A stretch of DNA of 64,000 bases from Kibdelosporangium aridum (GTDB lineage Bacteria; Actinomycetota; Actinomycetes; Mycobacteriales; Pseudonocardiaceae), in NCBI RefSeq assembly GCF_900176515.1, contig NZ_FWXV01000004.1, positions 248,001-312,000 of the forward strand, in the 5' to 3' direction. The position numbers and the translations under genes were made by a program. How positions within the stretch are numbered: position 1 is the first letter of the stretch; each line of letters starts with the position of its first letter. The notes beneath the pieces are model-generated. The model saw only the letters and a program-made list of their open reading frames with translations, searched no databases and was not told the DNA's origin. Shown piece by piece: positions 41,010 through 50,547 of the stretch.

Positions 41010-44000
41010 CGTCGGCCCCGCGATCTCCATCAGGGTATGGACAGTCGCGTTGTCGCCAGCTCGCGCCGCCTCGGCGAACTTCTCTTCGCCGAGCGCGGCG
41101 CGTACTTCTTCACGTATCCGCGCGACATCGGGGTGTGTCAGGTCCGGAGTTCCCCGTACGGCGTCGCTCGCGGCGAGAAGCCGAGCGGCCTCGTCAGGTT
41201 TTCCTTGGCGCAGAGCCAGATCAGCGACACCGACGACGACGTGCGCGACCCAGACCGAGTTCGGTCCGCCCAGCGTCATGGTCAGCGCGTAGTTATGACG
41301 CGCACGCGCGGATTCGAGATCCCCTGTCACGCCATCGAGGAAGCCCCACTGCGTCGCCAGTGCGCACGCGATAGTCCAGTTCTGGTCGACGATGCTTTCT
41401 GCCTTGGTCAGACGAGCCCGCGCGGTCGTCAGGTCACCTGTCCAGCGCGCGATTTCCGCGGCGCCGTGTTCGACCATCGCCATCACCGACGGCAGGCCGA
41501 TCCGGGCCGCATCTTGTTCTGCCTCGACGATTGTCGCGGCACACCCTGGCTCGTCGCCGCTCAGCAACCTCAGCTGTGCGAGCCGAAGCCGGTTCTGCAC
41601 AAGGTCTTCGCTGGTGCCCAGTTCGGCGCCGACCGCGACGGCCTGCTCGAAGTGGGCGAGGGCGCCGGCCACGTCGCCTTTGCGGGCCCGCAAGTCGGCC
41701 ATGTTGGTCAGCGAAACCATGTAACCCCAACGGTCACCGATCTCGCGGAATCCGGTCACCGCATGTTCCAGGTCGCTTTCGATCTCGTCCTGCCGGTCAC
41801 CCCGGGACAGAAACGCTGCGGCACGAAGCAAATGCGCTGCCGCACGCACCCATCCATCGTCCTCTGGCAGCTCTTCGCGTTCACCGGCCAGCACTTGGCT
41901 CAACGGCTTGACCAGCCGCAGCAAGGGAGACTTTGTTGGTCCGGAGAACTGCTGCGCGGCCTGGAAAAACGTCGTTGTGTCCGGCCAATTGTCCTGTGTG
42001 GCAAGCAAAAGCAGTGCGCCGACGGTGTACGCCACCGCACGGGCTTCCTCATCGGCCGCGCCTGGCAGGTTGAGGGCGGCCTTGGTCAGCTCCAAGCCTT
42101 TGGCGTGCCGGCCGCTCAGCCACCAGTACCAGCCGGTGGCGCCGACCAGGCGCAAGGCCGTCTGGGCGGCGGAATTCCGCAGCGCCGCTTCGATGTTGTC
42201 CTGCTCGGCGGTGAGCTGATCGAGCCAAGCCAACTGTTCGGCACCGCGCAGGTGCGAGTCGGCGGTCGTGGCCAACGTCAGGAAGTACTCGGCATGGGCC
42301 GTCCGGATCCGATCCGCCTCACCGGATTCTTCGAGCCGTTCGAGGCCGTACGCCCTGATGGTGTCCAACAACCGATAACGCTCGCCGATGACCAGCAGCG
42401 ACTTGTCCGCCAACGCGGTGAGCAGGTCGAACACATCCTCACCGCACACGTGCTCGGCAGCGTCGAGTGTCGCGCCGCCGGCGAACACCGCGAGTCGCCG
42501 CAACACGGTCTTTTCCTTGTCGGACAAGAGGTCCCAGCTCCAGTCGACCACCGCGCGCAGCGTCTGGTGCCGGGGGAGTGCCATCCGGCTGCCGCCGGTC
42601 AGCAACCGGAACCGGTCGCCGAGGCGGGAAGCCAGCTGGCGCGGAGTCATGGTGCGCAGCCGTGCCGCGGAAAGCTCGATGGCCAAAGGAATTCCGTCGA
42701 CCGCGCGGCATATTCCGGCCACGTCGGCCACGGTCTGCTCGTCGATGGTGAACCCTGGACGCACCGCTTTGGCCCGCTCGTACAACAACCGCACTGCCGA
42801 CGACGAGAATGCCTCGGAAACTGTCGGGTTCTCCCGCGGCAACGTCAGTGGCTCGACTGGCCACAACGCTTCCCCCGTGATGCCAAGGGGTTCACGGCTG
42901 GTGGCGAGAATCCGGAGCCGGGGACAGTCGCCGAGCAAGCGGACGGCCAAGGCCGCTGCCGCGTCGATCACGTGTTCGCAGTTGTCCAGCACCAGTACGG
43001 TGTCCCGGGTGCTCAGCGCAGCCGTGAGCCGGTCGATCGGCTCACTTGGCCCTTGGAACGCATGATCACGCAGGCCCAGCGTGCTCAGGACGGTCTGGGC
43101 GACGTCCTTGCTGATCGGCGCGAGCTCGACGAACCACACACCATCGGTCGTCCCGTCCAGCAGCTTGCGCGCGGCCTCGATGGACAACCGGGTCTTGCCG
43201 GCTCCGCCAAGGCCGGTGAGGGTGGTCAGCCGGTACTCGCCCACCAGCCGGACGACCTCGGCGACTTCTTCGTCCCGGCCGACGAAGCTGGTCAGGCTGG
43301 CACGCAGGTTCGTGCGGGGCCGTTCGGTGCCCCGCAGGATCGAGGTGTGCAATGCGGAAAGTTCGGCGGACGGATCCGCACCCAGCTCGTCGGCAAGGGC
43401 CTGACGTGCGGTTTCGTAGACCGTGAGGGCCTCGTTCGTCCGGCCGGTCGCGCACAGGGCACGCATCAGCGCGCCGACCAGACGTTCCCGCAAGGGGTGG
43501 TCCGTGACGAGCGCGGTCAACTCGGTCGTCGGGTCCTGCCCGAGCCGCAGATCGGCCTCTGTGCGATCTTCCAGCGCCGTCAGCCGCAACTCGGTCAACC
43601 TGGCCGCGTGTGGCTGGAAGAAGTCCTGGTCAGCGACATCCTGCAGCGCCGGTCCACGCCACAACCCAAGCGCTTCCCGCAGAACCTGGGCCTTCGTCGG
43701 ATCGTCGGCCGTCCGCACGCTCGCGACCAGACGCTCGAAACGCGACACATCCACGTCGTCCGGGTCGATGACCAACCGATAGCCCGCTGGATGGGACTCG
43801 ATCGGTACGTCAAGGGACTTGCGCAGCCGCGAGATCAGCACTTGCAGCGCGTTCGGCGCCCGCGCGGGCGGATCGTCACCCCACACGCCGTCGATCAGCC
43901 GGCTGATCGACACCACGCGGCCGGGCTCCAGGGCCAGCACGACCAGCAACGCGCGCAGCCGGGAACCCGCGACTGTGCCGTCGACCTGCAACGGCCCGAG

Positions 44001-44015
44001 AAGCCCGATCCGCAC
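40989..44015 (-). CDS. AfsR/SARP-family regulator with NB-ARC and TPR domains
   Basis: The 1008-residue regulator has an OmpR-like winged helix (residues 1-90, VAGSRLRALLVVLALEPGRV), a bacterial transcriptional activator domain (about 92-238), an NB-ARC ATPase with P-loop TLTGLGGAGKTRLSIEAARK near 265, kinase-2 like VLVLDNCEHVID near 340, and a C-terminal helical TPR-like part. Such proteins activate secondary metabolism or morphology genes upon ATP-dependent oligomerisation. The 3' end overlaps the DrrB-type gene tail-to-tail. The nearest candidate targets are the adjacent exporter and the regulator/aldehyde-dehydrogenase pair, but no binding site is seen. Confidence 0.93.
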   Translation of the reverse strand: MRIGLLGPLQVDGTVAGSRLRALLVVLALEPGRVVSISRLIDGVWGDDPPARAPNALQVLISRLRKSLDVPIESHPAGYRLVIDPDDVDVSRFERLVASVRTADDPTKAQVLREALGLWRGPALQDVADQDFFQPHAARLTELRLTALEDRTEADLRLGQDPTTELTALVTDHPLRERLVGALMRALCATGRTNEALTVYETARQALADELGADPSAELSALHTSILRGTERPRTNLRASLTSFVGRDEEVAEVVRLVGEYRLTTLTGLGGAGKTRLSIEAARKLLDGTTDGVWFVELAPISKDVAQTVLSTLGLRDHAFQGPSEPIDRLTAALSTRDTVLVLDNCEHVIDAAAALAVRLLGDCPRLRILATSREPLGITGEALWPVEPLTLPRENPTVSEAFSSSAVRLLYERAKAVRPGFTIDEQTVADVAGICRAVDGIPLAIELSAARLRTMTPRQLASRLGDRFRLLTGGSRMALPRHQTLRAVVDWSWDLLSDKEKTVLRRLAVFAGGATLDAAEHVCGEDVFDLLTALADKSLLVIGERYRLLDTIRAYGLERLEESGEADRIRTAHAEYFLTLATTADSHLRGAEQLAWLDQLTAEQDNIEAALRNSAAQTALRLVGATGWYWWLSGRHAKGLELTKAALNLPGAADEEARAVAYTVGALLLLATQDNWPDTTTFFQAAQQFSGPTKSPLLRLVKPLSQVLAGEREELPEDDGWVRAAAHLLRAAAFLSRGDRQDEIESDLEHAVTGFREIGDRWGYMVSLTNMADLRARKGDVAGALAHFEQAVAVGAELGTSEDLVQNRLRLAQLRLLSGDEPGCAATIVEAEQDAARIGLPSVMAMVEHGAAEIARWTGDLTTARARLTKAESIVDQNWTIACALATQWGFLDGVTGDLESARARHNYALTMTLGGPNSVWVAHVVVGVADLALRQGKPDEAARLLAASDAVRGTPDLTHPDVARIREEVRAALGEEKFAEAARAGDNATVHTLMEIAGPTLAIPVV

Positions 44016-44025
44016 GAACCGCAGC

Positions 44026-45474
44026 TTATTCGTCCGCTATGCACTGCCGGAGTTGCGACTGCACCCACGCATGCCGCGGATCGGCCGGCGGCATGCCCCA
44101 TGCCAGCACTTCCAGGGCTTCCTGATCCGGCGTCGCACGAACGAACGAGTACAGCGCGTCCAAGTCCCGGCGTTCGAGCACCAGCCTGCGCAGCTGGGTC
44201 AGCGTCTGCTCACGTTCGGTTTGTACGCCGGGCGCGTTGGACCTGGGCAGCAACGGCCCGCGCCACAACACCACCGCGTCGCGGACCCGGCGTTCCCGCA
44301 ACGGTTTGCGCACGTTGATGAAGTCCGCGTCCACCTCGGCCTCCAGCCGGTACGGCTTGGTGCTGATCGCCGACGCACCCAGTTGCGTGCGCAACCGGTG
44401 AATTTCGGCGCGCGCGGTCACCGGGTTGCCGGACTCGCCGTACAGCACCAAAGCCAGCTGTTCCGCGGTCATTCCCTTGGGGTGCAGGGCAAGCAACGCA
44501 AGGATCTCGGCGTGCCGGAGCGTGAGCTGGATCTCGCGGCCGTCGAGCAGCGCCCGTGTGTCGTCGGCACCGAGGAACGGCAGGGTCAGCAACTGCGGGC
44601 GGCGATGGGAAAGTCCCGGCGCGATCCGCAGCAGGAACCCTTCGGCCAGCGGTTCGAGGAACCCCTCCCGGCCATCCGGCAGCCAGAGCGTGCCCTTCTC
44701 GTCGCCGACGTCCACTCTGGACGGAAGGCCGTCACACGACTCGACCGCGACCACCCGGCCGGTCGGGCTGACCAACGCACCGGGTTTGCCGCTCAGGCCG
44801 CTCAGGTGCCGCATGTTGCGCAGCCGGAAACGTTCGTTGCGGGAATTCATCCTTGTCTGCAACTGACTTTCCGCCAATTGGGCCGCTGCCGAGACAAGGG
44901 CGAGAGTGGACGGGTGCATTGTGGACATCGGACCGGTGATGTCGATGACGCCCAGTAGCGCCCCGGTGTCAGGATCGTGCACGGGCGCGGCCGCGCACGT
45001 CCACGGGTGGTAGCGGCGGACAAGGTGTTCCGTCGCGTGGATCATCACCGGGCCGTCCACCGCCAGTGCCGTGCCCATCGCGTTGGTGCCGATGGCTTCT
45101 TCGGTCCACCTGGTCCCTTCGGTGAGCAGTACTTTGTCCGCTTGTTTGCGAACTTTGGCATTGCCTTCCCGCCAGAGCAGGTGCCCGGCCGCGTCGGTGA
45201 TCAGCATGATGTGCTCGGCCTGGTCGGCGATGCTCACGAGCATCGCCCGCAGCGAGGGCATCACCGAGGCAAGCGGATGGTCCGCGCGCAGGTCAGGGAC
45301 GTCGTTCTCGGCGTAGACGACCGGCGGCAGGCCGTGTTCCGGATCGACGCTCGCGGCCAGCGAACGTTGCCACGATGCGGAAACCAGTTCCCGCGGCTTG
45401 TCGACCGGGCGCGTCCCAGGCAGCCCGTCACGCAACTGGTCGACCAGGAATGCGTACGCGCTCGCGTCCTTCAT
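44026..45474 (-). CDS. GAF-domain transcriptional regulator
   Basis: The 482-residue regulator carries an N-terminal GAF domain (LITDAAGHLLWREGNAKVRK, GTNAMGTALAVDGPVMIHAT, HVHDPDTG-like core and LLGVIDITGPMSTMHPSTLA) and a C-terminal DNA-binding region with GREIQLTLRHAEILALLALH and VTARAEIHRLRTQLG. In actinomycetes, this type controls divergent aldehyde or alcohol dehydrogenase genes; here the divergent gene is an aldehyde dehydrogenase homologue without catalytic residues. It precedes the AfsR-type gene by only ten bases, so the two may be co-transcribed. Confidence 0.88.
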   Translation of the reverse strand: MKDASAYAFLVDQLRDGLPGTRPVDKPRELVSASWQRSLAASVDPEHGLPPVVYAENDVPDLRADHPLASVMPSLRAMLVSIADQAEHIMLITDAAGHLLWREGNAKVRKQADKVLLTEGTRWTEEAIGTNAMGTALAVDGPVMIHATEHLVRRYHPWTCAAAPVHDPDTGALLGVIDITGPMSTMHPSTLALVSAAAQLAESQLQTRMNSRNERFRLRNMRHLSGLSGKPGALVSPTGRVVAVESCDGLPSRVDVGDEKGTLWLPDGREGFLEPLAEGFLLRIAPGLSHRRPQLLTLPFLGADDTRALLDGREIQLTLRHAEILALLALHPKGMTAEQLALVLYGESGNPVTARAEIHRLRTQLGASAISTKPYRLEAEVDADFINVRKPLRERRVRDAVVLWRGPLLPRSNAPGVQTEREQTLTQLRRLVLERRDLDALYSFVRATPDQEALEVLAWGMPPADPRHAWVQSQLRQCIADE

Positions 45475-45498
45475 GTTCCACGCCCTTGGAACGCACCT

Positions 45499-45515
45499 TG
45501 CAACGTCACTGCAAC
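45499..45515. promoter_or_regulatory. Direct repeat TGCAAC in the divergent promoter
   Basis: TGCAAC at 45499-45504 and again at 45510-45515, one DNA turn apart (11 bases), lie in the 101-base region between the GAF regulator and the aldehyde dehydrogenase homologue. Such a direct repeat on one face of the helix may be the regulator's binding site. Inferred from position only. Confidence 0.4.
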
Positions 45516-45575
45516 CCAGTGTCTTCTACCGTCCGCCACTTGTACCCATGAAAGCATGCCGGGGAGGCGTGAGGC

Positions 45576-46886
45576 ATGAGCAGATACGCCGCACCAGGAG
45601 AACCTGGCAGCGTGGTGCGGTACGCCGAGCGATACGACCATTTCGTCGGCGGCGAGTACGTGCCACCGGTCGGCGGCCGATATTTCCGCGACCCGACCCC
45701 GGTCACCGGAAAGGACTTCACCGAGATCGCCGAAGGGACCGCCGATGACCTGCGGCGGGCTACCGAGGACGGTCGCGGCGCGGCAGCCGGGTGGGCCAAG
45801 ACGGCACTCGCCGAACGTGCTGTCATCCTCAACGAGATAGCCGACCGGATCGAGGACAACCTCGAAGCCCTTGCCGTCGCTGAGACCTGGGACACAGGAA
45901 AGCCGATCCGGCAGACCCTCGGCGCGGATGTGCCGTTGGCCTCAGATCATTTCCGGTATTTCGCCGGGGCGATCCGGGCGATGGAAGGTGTCCGATCCGA
46001 GATCGACGGTGACATTGTGGTGCACGGTTTTCGTGAGCCGCATGGCGTCGTCGTCCGATCCTTGGGATGGGACTACCCGTTGCTGGGTGCGGCATGGCAC
46101 CTCGCACCCGCGCTCGCGACCGGCAACACCGTGGTCCTCAAGCCCGCGGCGCAGACGCCCGCGTCGCTGCACGTCCTGCTTGGCGTGATCAACGATCTGG
46201 TGCCGCCGGGCGTGATCAACGTGGTGAACGGTTTCCCGGCGGCACAACCGATCGGCCTCGGCCCGGCGGTGTTCTTCGCCGATCTCGAAGGGGCTGTGCA
46301 CGAGCGTGCGCTCGACGGTTTCACGACCGGGACGTCGGCGGCGCTCATCCAGCATGGCCGGTACGAGCAGTTCCTCGGCGCGGCGTTGGGGCGTGTCGGG
46401 CAGCTCGTCACCGGCCACCCCCTCGACATGTCGACCACGGTCGGCCCGCTGGTCAGTGCGGATGAGTGGGTGAAAGCGTTGTGGCGCATCGACAACGCGG
46501 TCCGGTCGGGTGCGCGGGTCCGGGCGGGCGGCGGCCAGGCTTCGCTGGGTGGCGAACTGGCCGAGGGCTTTTTCCTTGAGCCGACAGTGCTCGAGGGTGA
46601 CAAAGGCCATGCTTCCACCACCGCACCAGTGGTTTCGGTGACCGGCTTCAACGACTTCGACGACGCGGTCAAACTGGTCAACGAAATGCCGGAAAGCGCG
46701 GGCGTTTCAGTGTGGGCACGCGACACGGGCGTCGGATACCGCGCGGGACGGGCCATCCACGCCGCCAGGGTCTGGGTCAACAGCGACCACACGTACCCGG
46801 CGGAGGTCGCCTTCAGCCGCGAGAACCGCAACAGCCTGCTCGCGGAGTACTGGCGGGAGAAGCGCCTGATGGTGAACCACTCGTGA
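45576..46886 (+). CDS. Aldehyde dehydrogenase homologue without catalytic loops (probable pseudoenzyme)
   Basis: The 436-residue protein is intact and well conserved along the ALDH scaffold (YDHFVGGEYVPPVGGRYFRD, LAVAETWDTGKPIRQTLGAD, LAPALATGNTVVLKPAAQTP, PPGVINVVNGF), but it is about 65-70 residues short. The stretch that should hold FTGETTTG and the general-base Glu in LELGGK is gone. The nucleophile loop (GEVCTCPSR in relatives) reads GTSAALIQHGR, the EEIFGP loop reads ASTTAPV, the GGYKxSGIG loop is missing, and the oxyanion Asn (PWNFP) is Asp (GWDYP). Each loss is in frame. ATG follows GGGGAGG. Without Cys and Glu it cannot act as a dehydrogenase; it may bind or regulate. It is divergent from the GAF regulator. 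Confidence 0.85.
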   Translation: MSRYAAPGEPGSVVRYAERYDHFVGGEYVPPVGGRYFRDPTPVTGKDFTEIAEGTADDLRRATEDGRGAAAGWAKTALAERAVILNEIADRIEDNLEALAVAETWDTGKPIRQTLGADVPLASDHFRYFAGAIRAMEGVRSEIDGDIVVHGFREPHGVVVRSLGWDYPLLGAAWHLAPALATGNTVVLKPAAQTPASLHVLLGVINDLVPPGVINVVNGFPAAQPIGLGPAVFFADLEGAVHERALDGFTTGTSAALIQHGRYEQFLGAALGRVGQLVTGHPLDMSTTVGPLVSADEWVKALWRIDNAVRSGARVRAGGGQASLGGELAEGFFLEPTVLEGDKGHASTTAPVVSVTGFNDFDDAVKLVNEMPESAGVSVWARDTGVGYRAGRAIHAARVWVNSDHTYPAEVAFSRENRNSLLAEYWREKRLMVNHS

Positions 46887-46912
46887 GGGAGCCGGCCGGG
46901 CCGGCCCCCCTC
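46885..46912. terminator. GC-rich stem-loop between convergent genes
   Basis: GCCGGC at 46891-46896 and GCCGGC at 46900-46905 form a palindromic stem around CGG, extended by GAGGG and CCCTC arms. It begins at the stop of the aldehyde-dehydrogenase homologue and ends 12 bases before the stop of the convergent hexosaminidase gene, fitting a bidirectional terminator. Confidence 0.6.
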
Positions 46913-46923
46913 ACCAGGGTTGC

Positions 46924-48507
46924 TCAGCTGTTCCAGGCGATCTTCGGGGAACGGTAGAAGTTCACGTTCTGCCGGGCCCACCGGTCACCCTGCTGGGCAA
47001 GGCGTTGCCTGAACGACTCCCAGTCGTGCGTCGACCACGGCGACCAGCCCAGTTCGGCGATCGCCGGAAGCCGTGGGAACGCCATGAACTCGATGTGGTC
47101 GCTGTTCTCCAGCGTCTCCGACCACAACGGTGCTTCGACGCCGAGGACACTGGACTCAGGCAGGTTCTTGACGAACGCGCCGGGGTTCCAGCCGTAGGCG
47201 GTGTCCACCTCGATCAGACCTGCCCACGTCAGCCCGAGCGGGGTGTTGCGGTCGTACTTCATGTCCAAATAGGACTTGTGGGCCGGTGAGAGCAGGATCT
47301 TGTTGCCGCGCTGGGCAGCGGCCACGACCTCCTCGTCGACGTCGTCGGTGCCCCAGTACTGCGGGAGCACGGACGGGTCGTTCTGCGTCTTGGCGATTTC
47401 GTGCCAGCCTGCGGCCTTCTTGCCGTACTTGGCCACGATCGGCGTGACCCGCTGCATGAACTTCACGTAGTCGGCGGGCTTGGTGGCGTGTGTCTCGTCG
47501 CCACCGATGTGGATGTACTCGCCGGGCGTGAGCGCGGCCAGTTCACGGATGACGTCCTCGACGAACTTGTAGGTGATCTCCTTGTCGATGCACAAGGAGC
47601 TGAAGCCGACCGAGGTGCCGGTGTACAGCGGCGGCGCGATGCCGTTGCAGTTCAGCTCGGCGTACGAGGCAAGCGCCGCGTTGGTGTGCCCAGGCATGTC
47701 GATCTCGGGCACGATGGTGATGTACTTCTGCTTCGCGTACGCGACCAGCTCGAGGTACTGCTCCTTGGTGTAGAAGCCGCCCGGGCCGCCGCCGACCTCG
47801 GTGCTGCCGCCGTAGCTGGTCAGCCGGGGCCAGCCGGGGATCTCGATCCGCCAGCCCTGGTCGTCGGACAGGTGCAGGTGCAGCCGGTTCACCTTGTACT
47901 GCGAGATCTGGTCGATGTAGCCGCGGACCTCGTCGACGGAGAAGAAGTGCCGCGACACGTCAAGCATGGCGCCGCGGTAGGCGAACCGGGGGAAGTCGAC
48001 GATCTTGCCGCCGGGTACGACCCACGGTCCTTTTTGGCGTGACTTGCTCTCGACGCTGGCCGGCAGCAGTTGCCGCAGCGTCTGCGTGCCCGCGAACAAC
48101 CCGGCCGGCGTGTTCGCGCGGATGAGGATCTGGCTGCGCTCGACCTTGAGCTCGTAGCCCTCCTTGCCGACGCGTGCGTCCGCACCGCCAAGCAGCAGGG
48201 AGATCCCGTGGCCGTGGACGAAGGCGGGCAGAACCGGGACGGGGAAGCCGGTCGACGGTCGCAAGACCTCCGCCAGCTGCTTGCCGACCGAAGCGGCCTC
48301 CCGTGAGCCGATCTGGGTGAAGATGACGGTGCCCCAGCCCAGCCGGAATGCCTGCCGTGCATCCGGCTGTGCGACGGCCGGAGCAGGGATGACACTGGAG
48401 ATGCTCTTGCTCATCGCTGGCGCCTGTTCCGCGCTCGCGGGTGCTTGGAATGTTGCGGCAGTGGCGGTTGTCACCGCCATGACCGTGAGGAATCGACGTA
48501 CGTGCAC
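46924..48507 (-). CDS. Secreted beta-N-acetylhexosaminidase, GH20
   Basis: I start at GTG 48507 (VHVRRFLTVMAVTTATAATF) because GGAGGG lies just upstream and a signal peptide with cleavage after APASA follows; the frame is open to 48633. The 527-residue enzyme has the GH20b domain (residues 35-150) and a TIM barrel with VSRHFFSVDEVRGYIDQISQ, HLHLSDDQGWRIEI, VPEIDMPGHTNAALASY and the catalytic Asp-Glu pair in YIHIGGDETHATKPADYVKF. It removes terminal GlcNAc/GalNAc from chitin or peptidoglycan-derived oligosaccharides. All catalytic residues are present. It converges on the aldehyde-dehydrogenase homologue. Confidence 0.95.
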   Translation of the reverse strand: MHVRRFLTVMAVTTATAATFQAPASAEQAPAMSKSISSVIPAPAVAQPDARQAFRLGWGTVIFTQIGSREAASVGKQLAEVLRPSTGFPVPVLPAFVHGHGISLLLGGADARVGKEGYELKVERSQILIRANTPAGLFAGTQTLRQLLPASVESKSRQKGPWVVPGGKIVDFPRFAYRGAMLDVSRHFFSVDEVRGYIDQISQYKVNRLHLHLSDDQGWRIEIPGWPRLTSYGGSTEVGGGPGGFYTKEQYLELVAYAKQKYITIVPEIDMPGHTNAALASYAELNCNGIAPPLYTGTSVGFSSLCIDKEITYKFVEDVIRELAALTPGEYIHIGGDETHATKPADYVKFMQRVTPIVAKYGKKAAGWHEIAKTQNDPSVLPQYWGTDDVDEEVVAAAQRGNKILLSPAHKSYLDMKYDRNTPLGLTWAGLIEVDTAYGWNPGAFVKNLPESSVLGVEAPLWSETLENSDHIEFMAFPRLPAIAELGWSPWSTHDWESFRQRLAQQGDRWARQNVNFYRSPKIAWNS

Positions 48508-48584
48508 AGGCCCTCCCGAACGTAAGTCCTGCAGCGGCGACAAATTTAGGTATAGACCAGTCACCCACCCGTCACAACGGCCGA

Positions 48585-49577
48585 TTGTCTTGCCTACGGC
48601 GGGGTGCAACGCTGTTGCGCGTGTTGCGCGCATGCCTTGTGTTGCTCGTAGTGGTGCTGGCCGGATGCGGTGCCCGTCCCAGTACGACCGGGCCGGTCGA
48701 CCTGCCTGCCAAGCCCGCGGACTTCGTGGACGTCTTCACGTGGTCACAGGGCGTTCCCGCAGGTGCACAGCCCATTTCGTGGTCCTTCAAAGGCCCGCAC
48801 TTCGGCTACCAGTTCGGTGCGCAGGCGGTGCGCCCGGACATGGACGAAACCAGCGGCGGCCTCGAAGGCGGCCCGGCACGCGCGGCCGCGGGACACGAAT
48901 TCCTCGTGCTCTACCGCCTGCAGGGCGATGACACATACGCGCCACCTCCGGAAACACCCTTGACCGTCGAGGTCGTCGTTAGCGGCGCCCGCAAGCGTTT
49001 GCCCAAACCGCTGGACCGAGGAACAGCGCTGATCGTGAGCGTCCCGCTCGGTGGCGACGCGACCCTCGAGGTCACCGACGACCGGCCGTACCAGCTCAGC
49101 GTCCGCAACGGTCTCGGTGCCGGTAGCGCCCCTTCCTCCTCGGATGCCGCCCCGAAGGCCGGAGCAGGCCAGGTCAAATGGGGGGACGGGAAGTACACCG
49201 GGCAGGGCGCCTACCAGGGCGTTCGGACTTCCGGGCCGTTGGCTGTGACCCTGGACCTGGGGACTCGATCCGAGCTTGCCGACTCCTTGCCCGGGGTGGG
49301 TGCGGCCGCCACCAAGCAGGTCTGGCTGCGCCTGCCCGACGCGAAGATCAGCACGGATGATGCTGAGTTGAAGGTTGACCTGGCTCGAAGCGTGAGCTTG
49401 TCGCTGCCGGGTGGGCCCAAGATCTCGCCCCGGCAGTCCGCTTCGGGGTTGCTGTTCTCCGTGCCGGAGCCTTTCACCGGCGGGACGTTGACGATCGCCC
49501 CGGAATTCCCGGCGACGAGCACGGCCAAGTGGTCCCAGAAGCCCGAACCCAAGCAGATCCCGCTCACGGTCGCCTGA
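48585..49577 (+). CDS. Lipoprotein of unknown function
   Basis: The 330-residue product starts with a basic region, a hydrophobic stretch and lipobox (ACLVLLVVVLAGCGARPSTT), so it is lipid-anchored outside. The mature part is beta-rich with a Ser/Asp/Ala linker near 185-195 (SAPSSSDAAPKAGAG). Two similar halves may exist: FVDVFTWSQGVPAGAQPISW early and RTSGPLAVTLDLGTRSELAD later. A GTG at 48618 could be an alternative start. It is divergent from the hexosaminidase with 77 bases between. No family is recognised. Confidence 0.75.
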   Translation: MSCLRRGATLLRVLRACLVLLVVVLAGCGARPSTTGPVDLPAKPADFVDVFTWSQGVPAGAQPISWSFKGPHFGYQFGAQAVRPDMDETSGGLEGGPARAAAGHEFLVLYRLQGDDTYAPPPETPLTVEVVVSGARKRLPKPLDRGTALIVSVPLGGDATLEVTDDRPYQLSVRNGLGAGSAPSSSDAAPKAGAGQVKWGDGKYTGQGAYQGVRTSGPLAVTLDLGTRSELADSLPGVGAAATKQVWLRLPDAKISTDDAELKVDLARSVSLSLPGGPKISPRQSASGLLFSVPEPFTGGTLTIAPEFPATSTAKWSQKPEPKQIPLTVA

Positions 49578-49740
49578 GTCCCGAGCCGAAGGAACCATTC
49601 GCAAATCCAGTTGTCCACAACCCGCCGGTACCCCCTTTGACCTGCCCATATCACCAGAGCCGGATGCCGCGTGGCGCGTGTGCTGGATGAGGACGAGCTC
49701 GTTGGGAACTGGACGCTGGTCGGGGGACGAGCTGGACCTG

Positions 49741-50451
49741 CTATCTGGTCGGCGGGGCGCGACGAAGCTCGGGTTCGCGCTCCTGTTGCGCTTCTATGCG
49801 GTGAACGGCCGGTTCCCGACGGGCCGTGCCGAGCTTCCCGATCAGGCCGTCGGGCGTACTCCTGAACAGCCGGTCCAGATGCACGTCGATCGCGGCGAGC
49901 GCGTCCTGGGGCTCGATCACGTCGAGTTCGATGAGGGAGGTGAAGCCGGTGAGGGCGAGGAGCAGGTTGGTCTCGGTCGCCGGGTCGAGGCCGGAGTCGA
50001 TGTGCCCGTCGGCGATCGCCTGGCGGACCAACTGCTCGACGAGGGCCCGCCCTTGGACGAGGCCGCGGCGCGCCTGCTCGTGCACGGCCTCGTCGTGCAG
50101 CGCCTCCAGGACGTAGGCGGCGCTCATCCGGCTGGTCGCGCGGGCGTCGGCATGCAGGGGGAGCATTTCCGCGAGCGTCAGTCGCAGCACGTCACGGGGG
50201 TGCGGACGGTCACCGAGCTTTTCGAGCCCCTGGTGTACGCGCACCGAGGTCTGCTCGGACGCGAAATCCATTGCGAAGGAGAGCATGGCGGTCCGGGAGG
50301 CGAAGTAGTGCTGCAGCTGCCCGAGTGACATGCCCGCCTCCTGCGCCACCACGCGCATCGTCAGCTGTGTGACGCCGCGCTGCTCCACCACCCGCCACAG
50401 TGCGCGGGCGATCGCTTCGCGGCGTCCGCGGTGGTCCACCTGTTTCGGCAT
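49741..50451 (-). CDS. TetR-family transcriptional regulator
   Basis: The frame is open to 51531, but only the part from ATG 50451 is coding; the rest is antisense to the esterase. The 236-residue regulator begins MPKQVDHRGRREAIARALWR with the HTH VTQLTMRVVAQEAGMSLGQL, QHYFASRTAML, then a helical ligand domain with VLEALHDEAVHEQARRGLVQ. An unusual C-terminal tail (RREPAVHRIEAQQEREPELR) extends past the normal end. It is divergent from a carboxylesterase gene 96 bases away and probably represses it. In the gap, TTGACA near 50493 may be part of the promoter for the esterase. Confidence 0.85.
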   Translation of the reverse strand: MPKQVDHRGRREAIARALWRVVEQRGVTQLTMRVVAQEAGMSLGQLQHYFASRTAMLSFAMDFASEQTSVRVHQGLEKLGDRPHPRDVLRLTLAEMLPLHADARATSRMSAAYVLEALHDEAVHEQARRGLVQGRALVEQLVRQAIADGHIDSGLDPATETNLLLALTGFTSLIELDVIEPQDALAAIDVHLDRLFRSTPDGLIGKLGTARREPAVHRIEAQQEREPELRRAPPTR

Positions 50452-50547
50452 CGCCGGCCCTTCCCTCGTACCCCGGGGACTGTTCCAATACAGTTGACAT
50501 AATACATCTGACCCATAACCCTGCGGTCCACTCGAGGGAGGATCGTC

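Noticed and set aside
41037-44318. Plus-strand frame of over 1000 codons
   Set aside because: It mirrors the AfsR-type gene on the other strand; the minus strand has the conserved domains.
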